Shown: one piece after another, positions 10,801 to 24,090 of the stretch | How positions within the stretch are numbered: position 1 is the first letter of the stretch | How the letters are laid out: every line of letters begins with the position of its first letter | Assembly: GCA_002633005.1 (NCBI GenBank) | Contig: NMRA01000003.1 | Span: 138,129 to 202,128, forward strand | Direction of reading: 5' to 3' | From: Phoronis australis | Taxonomy: Eukaryota; Phoronida; Phoronidae | DNA length: 64,000 bases | Made by a program: the position numbers and the translations under genes | Notes under the pieces: generated by a model | What the model saw: only the letters and a program-made list of their open reading frames with translations | What the model was told of the DNA's origin: nothing | Databases searched by the model: none

Positions 10801-13800
10801 ACATTTATATCCTGCGCTAAAACACGGACCTTTCTAAAGCTATTTTTTCCGCTACTTTTCAGTTAAAATCTCACTAAAAGAAATTTGGCGGGAAACTAAT
10901 CTAGTTATAAGATTTCCCAAATGGTATTGCTTAATCAAATGTCCAAAATTAACTGAATTGGGTTAAGAATTGTTAAAATGACTTGCGAAGTCGTGGTGGT
11001 GCACCAACAAAAAGTTGAACGGCATTGAATTTCACTTATTGAGAATTGCCTGTAAAAACTCAAAATACATGTAATTTGCGAAATGTTCCCAGCTATTTTA
11101 CTGGTATTTGTCTATAAATGAAAATTATTGTTCTTAATTGGTGAAAATAAACAAAAGAATGTTTTTAACGGGGTCACCAGATGTACAGTTCATTAATAAT
11201 ATTAACCTTTCAGAGTACAAGAGCTACTATTCCAGATGAAGATAACGTGCCGAAATTCTTAATTTCACACTTACTGATAAATCAAGGACTCAAATGAGTC
11301 AAAGTGTGATTTCAGTTTTTGAAAAAAAAACACTCAACGAACTCCCTTAATTCTTTAGACCTACATAATCTTTCGTTTGAGGCCATGGTTTCCTAACAAC
11401 TGTGCGCCAGACCTTATTTCTCTCTTAGTCGTCACTTTCATGACAGAGACCCCTGGTGTGCAAAGAAAAAAAGCTATTGTTGAGCTCAAGTTAACAGATG
11501 CATTGGAATTTATTATATTCACTTTCAGTCTGCAGATTAAAGAAAACCTTGTTATGAGAATTTATGATTTAATCCAGGTATTGGTTCTGCCGGGATAAAT
11601 CAAGATTCATTAAGTAAATTAATTGTCTTTCAAGTAAATGAGTTTCGACAGAGGCGTCATGATTTGGACCAACATTAAAGCTGACCAAGTAGTAATGTGT
11701 ACGTATTATTTGCTCGCCTCAGTTACGCACAATTCTTAATGGTGATAAAGGATGGCAGATACAGTGTGATTTACAAGGAAGATAGAGTTTGTCACTATCA
11801 GAAAGTTAGAAAATAAATTTCAACGGGAATGCCTTGTATGCAGACGTGCACGAGAGATTTTTACCCTAAATATTTTGAATGGTTGCCTTAAAAGTTTTAT
11901 TCTTATTGTTAATTGTCCAAACTACTGCGACTTTAAACGACATTTATCATAGGCGGAAAACAAAAGAAAGATGATATATGGTAATCTGTAATTCAATGTA
12001 TTTGCTCATTTTTGATGCTATGCGCTGTTATGTGTTGCGATTTCTTTTTGTTGAAATGGGCCAATGGTCTTTACAAAAAATAAACTTAAGTTGATATTTT
12101 ATGTTTATTAAAGACTGACATAAACTTTTAAAATATCATTTTTGGAGATGGGAAGATGACCTGTTTTTCATGACGACTGGGCATAGTACCATATAGTCAT
12201 TGCGCTTTGAATAAGGAAAAGTGCACGTCGATTAAGCACATTTCAACGCGCAGAAAGGTACTCGTTTAAGAACCCTATGGCGCTTCATAACTAACACCTC
12301 CGTAGTGTTGCTTCCGATCAACGCGCTGGATTTGTAATCGTGTGATGTTCAGGTGCTTGCATTTTTAATTACTGATGAAATTAATTGTTGTCATAAAAGT
12401 TAGTCTAATAGAGTTAACTGTTGTATCCCATGGTTTCTGTCCGTTTTTTTCGAACGTCACGGGATGTATTTCTTGGGTTTATGAGTGATAACTTGAAGCG
12501 CCACCGCATGACATCTCCATACACTAATGAAAACCCGCTGTTGTTTTTATGTCACTGTTTCTGGTATTATATTAACATCCAGTTTTTTAATTATGACGAT
12601 ACATGTTAACTAACAGTTGGCAGATGTTTTCCACCTCCCACGTTATTCATTATTTTGTATCACGCCCTGACAAAAACAGGCGACGCAGTACGTCGCGACA
12701 TTTGAATTCTATAACCGGGACGTCTGTAATGCCCTTACTAAACACATTGACCTGGGATTTTCTACAACCGCACCCTCTAACCCCAACTTGCATCTTAATT
12801 CTCACCATCTGAGAAGAAAACGACTGGACAGCAATGATTAGTTCTCCAAACGTGCCGCCCTATTGTTGGATATGAATGACGAATGTCGACGTGTGGCAAG
12901 CCACCAGGATGAGGTCATGTGCCGCCACTTGGAGTTCTCAGTCAAATCAACCCGGCTCCGTACTAGCGTCTGTCAAAAAATAATTTCCAATTATTGCAAG
13001 ATGGGTGTATTTTGCAGAGGGTAGATTGTTCATTATTGCGTTTACTGATATTGTGTCCGTTCTCCTGACGACAGTATTGGTGTTCTAAAGCCAAGACCGA
13101 TATATATTGTTTTCTTTCACCGCACGGGGTCAACAACAACAATTTGTCATGGAAACGTGTTATCATAGGCTCCTGTGCCTTGGGTACGTGAAATAGTCAG
13201 ACAGAACTGCAACCCATCAGTCGCAAAACAAAATGATAAACTCTGGTGTTTTTAATTGACGATATATTGCACTTCAAACTACGAGTAAATAGTTCCAAAC
13301 TCGGTCTCTATTGGCGACAGTACCCAGCCGCAAACCAGACTTGCTGGCTACTTTAAGAAATTAAAAAATAAATGTGAAGTCGCGCACATTCTTGTGCAGT
13401 TTTCAATTCCGAATCGTGTGAGACTTTTTACGTAAAGTTGTGATTAGTGCAGGCTAAATCTGTATCCAATGAAATCGTTTACAAAAGGTGTGGTCCAATT
13501 GCAAACAACTAATGGGAATTCGAATGTCGTCATTGAACTACAGAAAAACTCTTTCTCTTTCCCTCCAAAAATAGTTAATGCCAGAGTGCGAATGATGTTT
13601 TCAAAAATTATGTTTTAAGGTGATTTTTCGGACAGCCGTTCAGAAACTTAAATTTGTGGAGGGTAGGATTGGCGTTTGATGTAAAATCACTTGTCAGTTT
13701 ACGACTCAGAGTATCCTTGTGCTCCGTGTCAGTTGCGCCGAGTCAAAAGTTGATGTCTAAACGGGACTTACACCCCATTATTTAGTCACAGGGGCACAAT

Positions 13801-15322
13801 TTTGTGTATAATGATTGTTAGCGTAGGTCTGATATACTTTATAGATTTTTCCATTGCACCCCAGTGGCGGTTCTAGGATGTGTACGTTTTAAACATGTTT
13901 CTTTCTGTACGTTTTTGTTTATGACAAAAGCCGGATATTCAGTTAACTGTAAGGGGAATTTACATGGAAAGTGGGCAAATGTGTGATTCCCGTTAACATT
14001 TCGCTGATTTTTATGCGATGTATAGAGAAATGATGAACGCACTTATTACTTCATTCACAATTGTGTTGAACAGCACTAAAAATTTTATAGGGAAATGTTA
14101 ATAACTTTCCTGTAAATATTTATCTTGTACTAGCTTCAAATCGGAATTTTCCCTGCAGGTGAGCGTGACGTCTCAAGGTTAATTTGTTTTCTGTGTGTCT
14201 TGTCAGTCTAAACTGTTTTTCGAGTGTTGTGTGTTACTTCTATTTCTAAGCAATCTGAAATAGACGCTGCCTGTAAAGCTGAGGACATGTGTCAACACAT
14301 AGCGAGACACGGTATAAAACAGAATCGTTATGGGCATTCGTGTTTTTCCGAGAAGTGGTAAAATAGTATTGACAGACTTTCAGAAACTGTTGAAGTGTTT
14401 ACAAACCTGTTTACGTTATTCATCAAATGAATACATTAATTAGCTCTTAATTAATTCTAAAGCATTTTTCGATGTGAAGTCACAGTCGCAGACGCAATTC
14501 TGGGCCTTCAGGCAGAGTTTATTGGTATGCCAGTTTGCAGGAGAGCGCGTTTAGTGGGTGAACAAGTGACCAGGTAAGTTTTTATGTTACTCAAATGAAA
14601 CAAACACATGCCACGATTCGGATAATTTGAGTTTCGCTTATTGAAAATAGTTAGCATCAAATGGAGCGACTGAACTTTAAATAATTAAATGTGTGACCAT
14701 GCATCGATTATCACGTAAACTGGTGCGATGAGAAACAATTATTGGTTGGCTTTTTGTAACCTCGTTCTTTGGCTGGTGGTTCTATCAACGTTACTTGTCC
14801 ATTGTGTTGCCAAAGATAATGGCATGGCGACGTGTCATCAGTTGAGCCAGTGGATATGGAAGAAAGATCGCGTCTCGAGTAACATCATTTTCAATTTCAG
14901 TTCAGACATCTATTGGGAGATCAAGCGCCATCAAGCTATTACGCTTCAATCAATCCTTTGATATCTGCCGTTAGTAATTAGCACTGCTATGCGTTCATTA
15001 TTGAAATGTTTTATAGTCTTCGAGATCGGTGACTTCTGTGTTCCTACCGCAAACTAGTCCGGATCAACTGTAATGCGAAAGCAACTGAAGAAAACCCAAA
15101 CGTCTTCGCACCAGTTTAGTGCCGTGATTAGCAAAATGACTTGCTTACTCACATGCGCACGCGGTCCCTGCCCATGGGGGTATGATAGTGTTTTGGATTA
15201 GTAATTTTATTTGCTTTAATATGATTTATTCTTATTGGCGGTATTTATCGACGGAGGATGTTAGATACAGGTACGCCAGTTGCTTTTTAGACTTTTCACG
15301 CCTATTACTGGTCATTTAAAGC
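10801..15322. other. Intergenic DNA, nothing recognised
   Basis: A+T-rich, with no exon-like open frames flanked by splice signals, no tRNA and no clear repeat. Confidence 0.55.
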
Positions 15323-15369
15323 GATTAAAAACCGGACGATCGCCGTACAAATGAAGAAGTTCATGATAA

Positions 15370-15408
15370 ATCAACGTTTCGTCTATTCGTTAAACATCAT
15401 CAGGATAT
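15370..15408 (-). ncRNA. Hammerhead-ribozyme-like core, left arm
   Basis: This is the mirror copy on the minus strand: CTGATGA (15403-15397), stem GTTTA/TAGAC around ACGAA, then GAAA (15380-15377) and CGTTG. Stem II here pairs fully with one wobble. The two arms differ at two stem positions, T/T/A against C and G/A changes that largely keep pairing, which is mildly supportive of a structured RNA. Confidence 0.35.
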
Positions 15409-15689
15409 TTACATAGGACAACAAGTGCCAACATCCATCTCAGGTGACATCACCAACCACCAAGCCAATTCAGTTAGTGTTATCTGCAGTGAAACTAATA
15501 AGGAATTACTGTACATTAAAGAGTCACTGGCCATTCAGAACCAGCATGCTACTGATTCTCTGAACAACATGCAGAGCTCAGTGACCCTGCAACTACAGTA
15601 TGGTGATGACCAGCTACTGCCTACTCTGTATCTCTCACTTCACTTCATGGATGTTACCTGAGATGTATGTTGGCACTTGTTATCCTATG

Positions 15690-15735
15690 TAAATATCCTG
15701 ATGATGTCTAACGAATAGATGAAACGTTGATTTAT
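15690..15735 (+). ncRNA. Hammerhead-ribozyme-like core, right arm
   Basis: CTGATGA at 15698-15704, a 5-bp hairpin (GTCTA/TAGAT around ACGAA, one G-T wobble) at 15706-15720, then GAAA at 15721-15724 followed by CGTTG. This is the order of the hammerhead catalytic core (CUGAUGA, stem II, GAAA, stem III). One extra U after CUGAUGA is non-canonical, and I could not place the cleavage triplet. Penelope-like elements are known to carry hammerheads in their terminal repeats. Confidence 0.35.
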
Positions 15736-15778
15736 CATGAACTTCTTCATTTGTGCGGTGATCGTCCGGTTTTTAATC

Positions 15779-18644
15779 TTATAGTGGCCAAGAACTGGTT
15801 TAATTTATAGCGATGAATGCTATCGATACGCTGTGTTGTAGTTGCGTAATATCTAAATTATATTAAAAGAACAAGACTCCGCCAATATTCGATAACTTCG
15901 CGAAATGAGTGTTTGTGAAAGATCGTCTGCTAGCTGCAGTGAAGAAAAGTGGGGTTATGGTGAACACTAAAAAGCCACGACTTGATTCTAAATGCTTCCT
16001 GATGATTAAGGGGGCCGGTAGTGGCCTACTATTTCCCTTTCGACGTAAATACCCGTCATTTTAAAATCGCTTGTCTGTGCAGTCACTCTGGTTTTGTTAC
16101 ACGGTGTTGTCATTCAATCTTCATTTTAATTAAAGATAAAAGGTACTGTCATCGACAACACTGACGAACCCAATCTTCACAATAGATTCCAGCAAACATC
16201 TAACGACAGTACCGGCGAACTTAACTCATTTTCACACCCATCCGGACTTCAGCAAACACAACGAGATAAACTGTATTGAGAAAACCTTACTATATTTACA
16301 AAACCTCGTTTTTCAAACTATACCTACATGTGCTCTGGATGATCAAGGATATAGGCTATTCGGAAAATTTACACAATTATCGTCGGCTGTATACTAAACT
16401 ACTCGAAGTTTTTGTTATTTCGAATTGGAATTATTTTTTTTGACGGCCACTTGTTGGCTTGAAATTAATGTCCGACGCAAATTTTATATTTTGTGAAACC
16501 GCACACGTTCGTGTATGCAGTACGTGTTGCAGCCGCGCCATCACCAAACTGAAGCAGTCTGAGCAGTAAAAATCCACGGAGCCGACGTGGTGAACCAGTG
16601 AAGTGGAAACCGACAGATTTTTTAATCGGGTGGTCAGGGGTATCGCCAGAGCGCAAATCAAGTAAATAGAAATGCGTTATCTTAAGGTGGTGAACGCAAA
16701 CATGGCTCAGTCTGGACCGGGAAAGGCGGCGAGTTAGCTCCATCTAGTTTTCTGCGCATCCCGTGGTACAGTTCAGCATATTTCCGTTTCAGGGTTCGCG
16801 ATTCTTATTGTATGCAGGAACTGATATTTGATTTAGAGTAATTTGGCTGAATGAACGCAACACAGGGGCATGCATTCGTCCCCACATGAACCCCATATCA
16901 GGCCGGAGCACTTGACACCGCCAAACATGCACGACCTGCTTTAGCCTTCATACGCTGGTATAACATATTGACAAGGCATGACTGTGTTCAGTCTTCAAGG
17001 ATCATCGCTGACGAGGGCGATATTAGGATTAATTACCATCCTGGCTTCAGAACTTAGACGTGATAACTGTCAAAGTGGAGTGTTTCCTACGCTCGACCAC
17101 GCTACTACCGGCAACTGCTAATGAATTCCTTATTAAGCTTAAAGAACAATAAGAGTAATTAGCTTGATCCGGCCTAGTAAAAGGTGAGTAGTGTATTGTA
17201 TTTATAAACTGAAATAAGAAATAACTGTTTCCAAAGCAAACTCATATCATTCAACCGTGGCAAGAACTCACGACACGTTGTCCAATCAAGCGCTAAACTC
17301 TATTGTGCTAATGGAAAGATTCTAACCACAATTTGGTCACGTGTTATCTCACAAAAGAGTCGACAATTATAACTTTTTAACGTTCAATGAACTACAAAAA
17401 CACCAACTGACGCTGCCATTGGCGAGGAAAGTTTCAAGACTCGTGAGGAATGTCTGTCCACACCTTAGACTTTGCCACTGACGGCGGGTCAGTGTTTAAT
17501 TTGTCGTTGGGATGAATATCCTTGCACGCACACAGAAAAATGGTCATTAATGACTTTTTAGGGGACGACAAGCTAATCATCCTATAGAAATGATAAAAAT
17601 GAATTTTAAGCTTGTCTGATAATAGTTCCATAGAAATCCTGCGGTTCACAGATGGTTTCTCGGTCACTAAATTTCCAACCACGATTACTTGGGCGTATTC
17701 CTGTTGCTTTAGGGATTCAGTGGTATGTCACATGTTACGGACGTTGTGCGCACACGGCTTCACTTCGATAATTACGTAGAAAAACAATACTTAATGAGCT
17801 TTGTCGATGTTCTTTCTCATTACTTGTTCTGATGTCGAGCCGAGAAACCTTTTATTTGACAGAAACTTCATTCTACCTGAAAAAGTGAAAATAAGCATAG
17901 AGACCGACCTACGCAGTCGGCGATTCACTTCATTAGATTCGTGGGGTTTGTTTTTCATATGCTGAAACTTACCTCCTCATGTTAACGACCAGGACAACAC
18001 GCCAGCCCTTCTATCACGTGCCGGCGTCTGTGGTCAAAGATTTGAGCCTGTTGTGATTTCTCCGAGGGCTAGTCGTTGAACTTGAACGCGCTAAGCAATT
18101 TCGCTCACAACACTTAATGGATCACTTAATCGACGTTATCACAGCGTAAATATGGCTGTTTAGCTGGAAAAGTATTGGCGGGTAAGTGATACAATACTGG
18201 GAGTTGTGATCATTTACGGGACAGTCAAATGGAACTTGCAAGACAGCTAATGGTGAAAAAACAAGCTTAAGGTGATGTAAACATTTTGTTGCATCTGTAG
18301 TTTTCATTTGCCTACTTTGGTGAAGTCTCTGATTCTCCCTCTCATTTCCAGTAATTTAACTTATACAGGCGGAAAGTGGGTCTACTATACACACTGTCAC
18401 GGTAAAGTACGTTCTCGTAACCATTGCAGAGCCGTTCTATCCAATCTACGTAATCAGTTATACGAAGCCACAAATCAGTGAATGACTCGTTACGCGTTGT
18501 ACTAATGTTGTTGTAAAATTGGATTGTTGGCAGTTTTTCCGGTGATTGCTGGCAATATGATTTGACATTTTCACATTTTGGTTACGTTTGTCCCTGTAGA
18601 TTAATCTTTTGGATACACTTGTTATTTCCTATAGAGTATAACGT
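15779..18644. other. Intergenic DNA, nothing recognised
   Basis: No supportable gene. Overlapping minus-strand frames at about 16431-16743 lie in somewhat GC-richer sequence but match nothing I recognise. Confidence 0.55.
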
Positions 18645-18803
18645 CAGGGGGGGATTTGGGGGGGGGGGACAACGGGGCCATGGCCCTCCCTAAAATTTTC
18701 TCAGATTCCATTTGACAGTACGGGTGTGTGAATTTCTGGCGGGCAAAATCCTGGCTAATTCTCTGCCCTGCCCCCCAAACTCAAAATCTTGGATCCGCCC
18801 CTG
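18645..18803. mobile_element. hAT-like MITE
   Basis: The left end CAGGGGGGGATTTGGG and the right end GGATCCGCCCCTG form an imperfect inverted repeat of the CAGGGGCGGATCCA type common in marine invertebrates. A clean 8-bp target duplication is not visible. A relative in opposite orientation lies at 24719-24866. Confidence 0.55.
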
Positions 18804-18945
18804 ACTGTATCGACGAGGCTTACTCGTTACAGTTAGGAGCCAGGTTCCTTCGTTACAGATAGTACGCTTTATAATGAATTCAGGTAAACTTTTACGATAA
18901 AAAGAAACTAGGATTCATTGTGAAAAAACTTAGAAAATGTACTTC

Positions 18946-19101
18946 TGGGCTGAGTTGCATAAAGCTTCAAACGTTATCCGCTGGATAAGTTTAATTGTTG
19001 CATGACGTCAGGTGAATTGTTCAACAGTAACAACGTGGCACGTGATAGTATGCGACGTCATTGTTGCTATACGGTGCATAACCTTTATGCAACTGAGCCC
19101 T
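18946..19101. mobile_element. Short MITE with about 20-bp terminal inverted repeats
   Basis: The ends TTCTGGGCTGAGTTGCATAA and, read inward from the right, TTCAGGGCTCAGTTGCATAA are inverted repeats about 155 bp apart. The trinucleotide ACT flanks both sides as a possible 3-bp target duplication, which would suit a PIF/Harbinger-type element. No coding sequence. Confidence 0.6.
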
Positions 19102-19104
19102 GAA

Positions 19105-22100
19105 CTGCAATTGTTTATTTAGCAAAGTGCTTATTTGCATTTGGCGAAAAAAAGAGTCGTTGTAAACTCGTGAGATTTTTATTTTTATGTAATTGTGTCA
19201 AGTCTTCAAGCTTCACCAGAACATAAACTAATTCATGCATTCTATGATAGCGCGGCCGGACCATTTCTTTTCTTGTTATTACAGCGACATGCTTACCACA
19301 CTCATCTGCATGTATTCATTATTATTGCCGCCCTCGTCGTGCATATGGTCGACACTCTCAATGTTCTTTTTTATGATCGACATATGTCCCGAATAATATG
19401 TAAATGATACGTGCGTCACAAGCTCTTTACCAGAGATGAAAAGGAGACCGAGGTAGGCGATATAAGGTCATTTGTTATGACGAATACAATTGCAAGTAAC
19501 AGACAGAGAGAGATACTGAGCCAAAGAGTTCATAAACCATGGGCAAAGTCTATTGAAACTGATTTTAAAGAAAACCTTTGCATACAACTACCGCAAATGC
19601 AGCCGGTTATTAAAAAAAAACAAAAAAAAAACGAACAGTGCACACCAAATCATCAGTTTTCACCTCAAAACCACCATTTTTGCATGAATTACTATGATCT
19701 GATAGACATTGCATCCAGACTGACAAAATTCTTCACATAAAACAAATCAGGTGGACAGTGGATTGGTAAATTTTTTAAAACTTCTATAGAGTCTGTGTGG
19801 TACCTGACTGTCCTGTTCAATTTCAACTTTCCGACTGAGCAAAAGTGAGTCAACGGCTCAACAACTGGGAATCTTTCGCTCAGGACAGACCCAGAAATCA
19901 ACCAAATGCCATTCGAAGCCTTAACATGGAGCAATGTCGAGCCAACCCAACAGGCGCCATTTTTTAATGAAATTGAGGAGGTAAATTCAACCATTCCAAA
20001 AAACTATTACGTGCCTCCTTTCTTATTTTGCGAATTTCTCAGTCTTGGAAGGCATCAGACGAAAATGGACAATTTTGCTTCTGGATTCTATTAAGTTTAA
20101 AGGAACGTGTGAGTTGACTGCCACGATTTAAGCAACTGCAATGAAAACTAAGAACATTTATTTGAGGTTTTTATCATTCCGCTGTCATAATTAAAATTGA
20201 CTCTCTATCTGCATAAGAATACAGAAACAGAATTCATAAGTTACGTTTGTTGAAGTCACACTCAGGCCGCCTTTACACTAGACTACAAAAAACAAGTGTG
20301 TATGCCAGCGGGTAATAATATTTGCGTTAGCAATTAATATTTTTAAAAAAAAATTAAGATCTGTGCTAAAGAAAGCGTGAAGTTACTTTAAAAAAAGGTT
20401 TTGTTATTTCACATGTTACTCAGATTTCGTATGGAATGCCCTTTAGTGACGATTCAGTTGGACGCGACCTTGTGGCAATTCGATTGAACGAGTTTTACGA
20501 GCTGGGTGACACAGTCAGCGAGTTTGGAGAAGAACCCTTCTGCATTCTATCGTGGGGCTTTCGGATGAAAGTATCGCTTGTAGTTACGCTCGAAGTTACG
20601 ACCGAGTCCGCCATGAGCCCTCCCCCCATTAAGCGGAGTGGGCCAAAAAGTCCGCCTCAGAGAAACAAACACACCGAAAAAAAGTTAGAAACGAGAAAAA
20701 AAGTCCACTAAAAAGACAGAAACTTCCAAAATTCGGCAAGTGCACAATTCATAGCTCTGAACGTACCCCGTAAATCTTAGTAAAACGTCCACATTCGTGT
20801 TTTACGACTGCAATCGTTATATCCAATGGGATATTGGTTATGTAGGTCACATGAGCTCTGAAACAATTGCACGCTCGTAATTTTACGCGTATTAATTTTC
20901 GCTTATGAGCTCGTATTTTTTGCCAGTAGTCTTAAAGTAATAATTTTAAGCTCGTATTTTTGTGCACGTTATGGAGCGTTCAGAAGGTGCAAACTATTTA
21001 GTGCAAAGTATCGAAGTTTGACTTATATTTTGCTCGCTGCCCTAGCCATCCCAGGCATTCGAAGAAAGTCCGTTTTGATACATATTTTGCTGCCAAAAAT
21101 TACTATACCTATCAGGTTGTCTGACAAGTTTTTTTTTATTTTATTTGTTGAAGTTATCATGCTTTACCAATATTCAGGCTACTCTCTTACTGTTAGCAGT
21201 GTGTGCAGATGATATTATAACAAGGTAAAAACATAGGTTTAAAACGGTTTCGGGGTACAATAAAGTTGAATTTCTAACTATTGGCGGAAAGTCTTTCTTT
21301 CGTTATTCAAGACATCCGAATAACATTAAACCATTTGCTACACAAAACAGTATCAGCTGAGTTTTAGTTGAATGGCTGGTGGTCTCGTGGACTGGTACTT
21401 CAATCTAATGACGTCTCGCTAAAATTACGAGCGAAAAATACGAGCGTACACTTCTTCGGTGCTCGTGTTACCTACAAACCAATTAATCTGGTTAAAACGA
21501 TGACGGTCGTAAAACACGAGCGAAGTATCGGCCGTAATCACAGGACTAACTATATAGGGACTACAATTTCCCACAAACGGCCCACGATAACATTCAGATT
21601 ATAAGTCAGCTGAAGCAACCCATCGGGTGGCTCTCGATTTTGGTACTCAGGGTCTACTCAGCTCCACCACTCAGCTCCTCAGGGTGAACAAAACCTAAAA
21701 ATTAATGTGAAGAATGTACTGCACAAAGTCCAACAAAACTGATACCAAGGTGAAATAATCCATCTTTTACGACTACTGTAAGTCAGCAGTCTGCTTAAAA
21801 ATAGGAATATGAGACTATATTGGCAGTTGTTCAGGTTAAAAAAATCGGATGAAAGCCAACCCAATACAAATGTCATTATAAATCTGAAGGGTACCTGAAC
21901 TTCCTGCTAATTTTGAATGTCCTGTTTGCTTGTAATAAGGTCAAGAAAGCCAGGACTGATCAAAAACTTACGATCGCGATCGTTGCGAGTACTGCTACTG
22001 AATTACTTGTAGCCGCCAACACTGATTCACGGACGCGTTCAACGGAGCCGTCACACCAGGTGGCGTTAAGGGTGTTCTATAAATTGCCAGTTTCTGCGTG

Positions 22101-22630
22101 AAGTTACGCGACTTGTCGAAACAGTTCCGTAGAGCGTTTGTGCCTCAAAGACCCAATGCTTTATAATTAAGAACCATTATGTGAGCCGCGCCATTAAAAT
22201 AAGCGTGTCAATAATCATTTCAAGAACAACAAACAAGTTCAGTCGCAAATGTGACTTTAAAGTCCTTGTCTCACGCGTTGTTAACCCTTATTACATGGTT
22301 AGAAGATGTTATAAGGATCCAAGAAGTACCTACCCCATAACTAATACACGATCCGTACTCGAAAACAGATTAAATGAACGCGTCACTCACGATGCGCACC
22401 CGAAGAAACACCGCCATTTTGAACTTGCCGCGAACCCGGAAGTACAATTCATTCAGGAACCCAGGCCGAGAAAACGCCGTCAGTGCGACTGGAGCAGTGC
22501 CTGTACTGTTACCAGCCAGCAAACGGGGATAAAAAAATCGACAGCGCGCCTTAATTTTGATAAAGTCAAACTACGGACAATTTTATGGAATTTGCTGAAG
22601 AAATGTGGCGAATAAATTTTGACAGAAATT
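19105..22630. other. Intergenic DNA before the gap
   Basis: No gene recognised. Between about 20790 and 21545, motifs related to CTCGTAATTTTACG and CGTGTTTTACGAC recur in both orientations and may be a decayed foldback element. A 144-codon open frame at 22181-22615 shows no recognisable motif. Confidence 0.5.
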
Positions 22631-23554
22631 NNNNNNNNNNNNNNNNNNNNNNNNNNNNNNNNNNNNNNNNNNNNNNNNNNNNNNNNNNNNNNNNNNNNNN
22701 NNNNNNNNNNNNNNNNNNNNNNNNNNNNNNNNNNNNNNNNNNNNNNNNNNNNNNNNNNNNNNNNNNNNNNNNNNNNNNNNNNNNNNNNNNNNNNNNNNNN
22801 NNNNNNNNNNNNNNNNNNNNNNNNNNNNNNNNNNNNNNNNNNNNNNNNNNNNNNNNNNNNNNNNNNNNNNNNNNNNNNNNNNNNNNNNNNNNNNNNNNNN
22901 NNNNNNNNNNNNNNNNNNNNNNNNNNNNNNNNNNNNNNNNNNNNNNNNNNNNNNNNNNNNNNNNNNNNNNNNNNNNNNNNNNNNNNNNNNNNNNNNNNNN
23001 NNNNNNNNNNNNNNNNNNNNNNNNNNNNNNNNNNNNNNNNNNNNNNNNNNNNNNNNNNNNNNNNNNNNNNNNNNNNNNNNNNNNNNNNNNNNNNNNNNNN
23101 NNNNNNNNNNNNNNNNNNNNNNNNNNNNNNNNNNNNNNNNNNNNNNNNNNNNNNNNNNNNNNNNNNNNNNNNNNNNNNNNNNNNNNNNNNNNNNNNNNNN
23201 NNNNNNNNNNNNNNNNNNNNNNNNNNNNNNNNNNNNNNNNNNNNNNNNNNNNNNNNNNNNNNNNNNNNNNNNNNNNNNNNNNNNNNNNNNNNNNNNNNNN
23301 NNNNNNNNNNNNNNNNNNNNNNNNNNNNNNNNNNNNNNNNNNNNNNNNNNNNNNNNNNNNNNNNNNNNNNNNNNNNNNNNNNNNNNNNNNNNNNNNNNNN
23401 NNNNNNNNNNNNNNNNNNNNNNNNNNNNNNNNNNNNNNNNNNNNNNNNNNNNNNNNNNNNNNNNNNNNNNNNNNNNNNNNNNNNNNNNNNNNNNNNNNNN
23501 NNNNNNNNNNNNNNNNNNNNNNNNNNNNNNNNNNNNNNNNNNNNNNNNNNNNNN
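22631..23554. other. Assembly gap (924 N)
   Basis: Run of N. The right edge lies inside the tandem repeat family also seen at 10.1-10.8 kb, so the gap probably reflects unresolved repeat units. Confidence 0.98.
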
Positions 23555-24090
23555 GATGAACAACATCACAACATTCATATGACGAACTTAGATGTCATAA
23601 ATCAATAAGAAATAGGCTACAGTCTAGTTCAATAGAAGATAAACCAACATCAATGTAGCAAGAGCGCTCAACAAAGGAACAGCGTTATCAGAAAATCTCA
23701 AATAACTCAAAAAGTAGACGTCATAGCGAAAAATGGAAAACACCTTCTGAAAGCCCGTTCAAAACTCTATCTAAACTGATGGTATCGCCTAATTCCGTAA
23801 ATTTTTCGAAAAAAATGAAATTTTGCGTTTTTTTTAAGAAATTCAAAGTCAAATAACTCGAAAAAGGGTAAGTCTGAGATGAACTAAAGAAGTAATAATA
23901 ACATACACATGACGAACGTAGAAGTCCGAAATCAGTAAGAAAAAGGCTACAGTCTTGAGCGACACTTGGCGAAATTAACGGAAAAGACAAAGACGGAGAT
24001 GATGACGAAGATGATGACGAATATGATGATGGTGGTGGCGATGATGAACAACATCATAACATTCATATGACGAACTTAGATGTCCGAGTT
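23555..24090 (-). repeat. Dispersed composite repeat, minus-orientation copy
   Basis: Reading the minus strand: block A (about 24090-23885), then block B (about 23880-23560), then the start of another A-like block (GATGTTGTTCATC) that runs into the gap. Similarity to 10210-10740 is high. The order A-B-(A) here and B-A at 10 kb means the family is arranged in tandem units of roughly 0.5 kb. Confidence 0.7.

Larger units (their letters stand above)
15323..15778 (+). mobile_element. Inverted-repeat retroelement remnant, Penelope-like
   Basis: Two arms of about 129 bp, 15323-15451 and 15650-15778, are reverse complements with a few mismatches. The left begins GATTAAAAACCGGACGATCG and the right ends CGATCACC-like/CCGGTTTTTAATC. 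Between them a frame at 15425-15661 contains ETNKELLYIKESLAIQNQ and then SLNNM and LPTLY. This resembles the C-terminal tail following the GIY-YIG domain of Penelope-like elements (consensus ETN...IKEALAI...SLNRD...LPPIY). The frame overlaps both arms. A DIRS-type origin, also with inverted termini, is the main alternative. The element is far too short to be active. Confidence 0.5.

Noticed and set aside
10506-10837. Hydrophobic/Ser-rich open frames
   Set aside because: Derived from TCATCG-rich repeat sequence that recurs inverted at 24 kb; not a conserved protein.
22181-22615. 144-codon plus-strand open frame before the gap
   Set aside because: No domain seen; ends in repeat-rich sequence by the gap.
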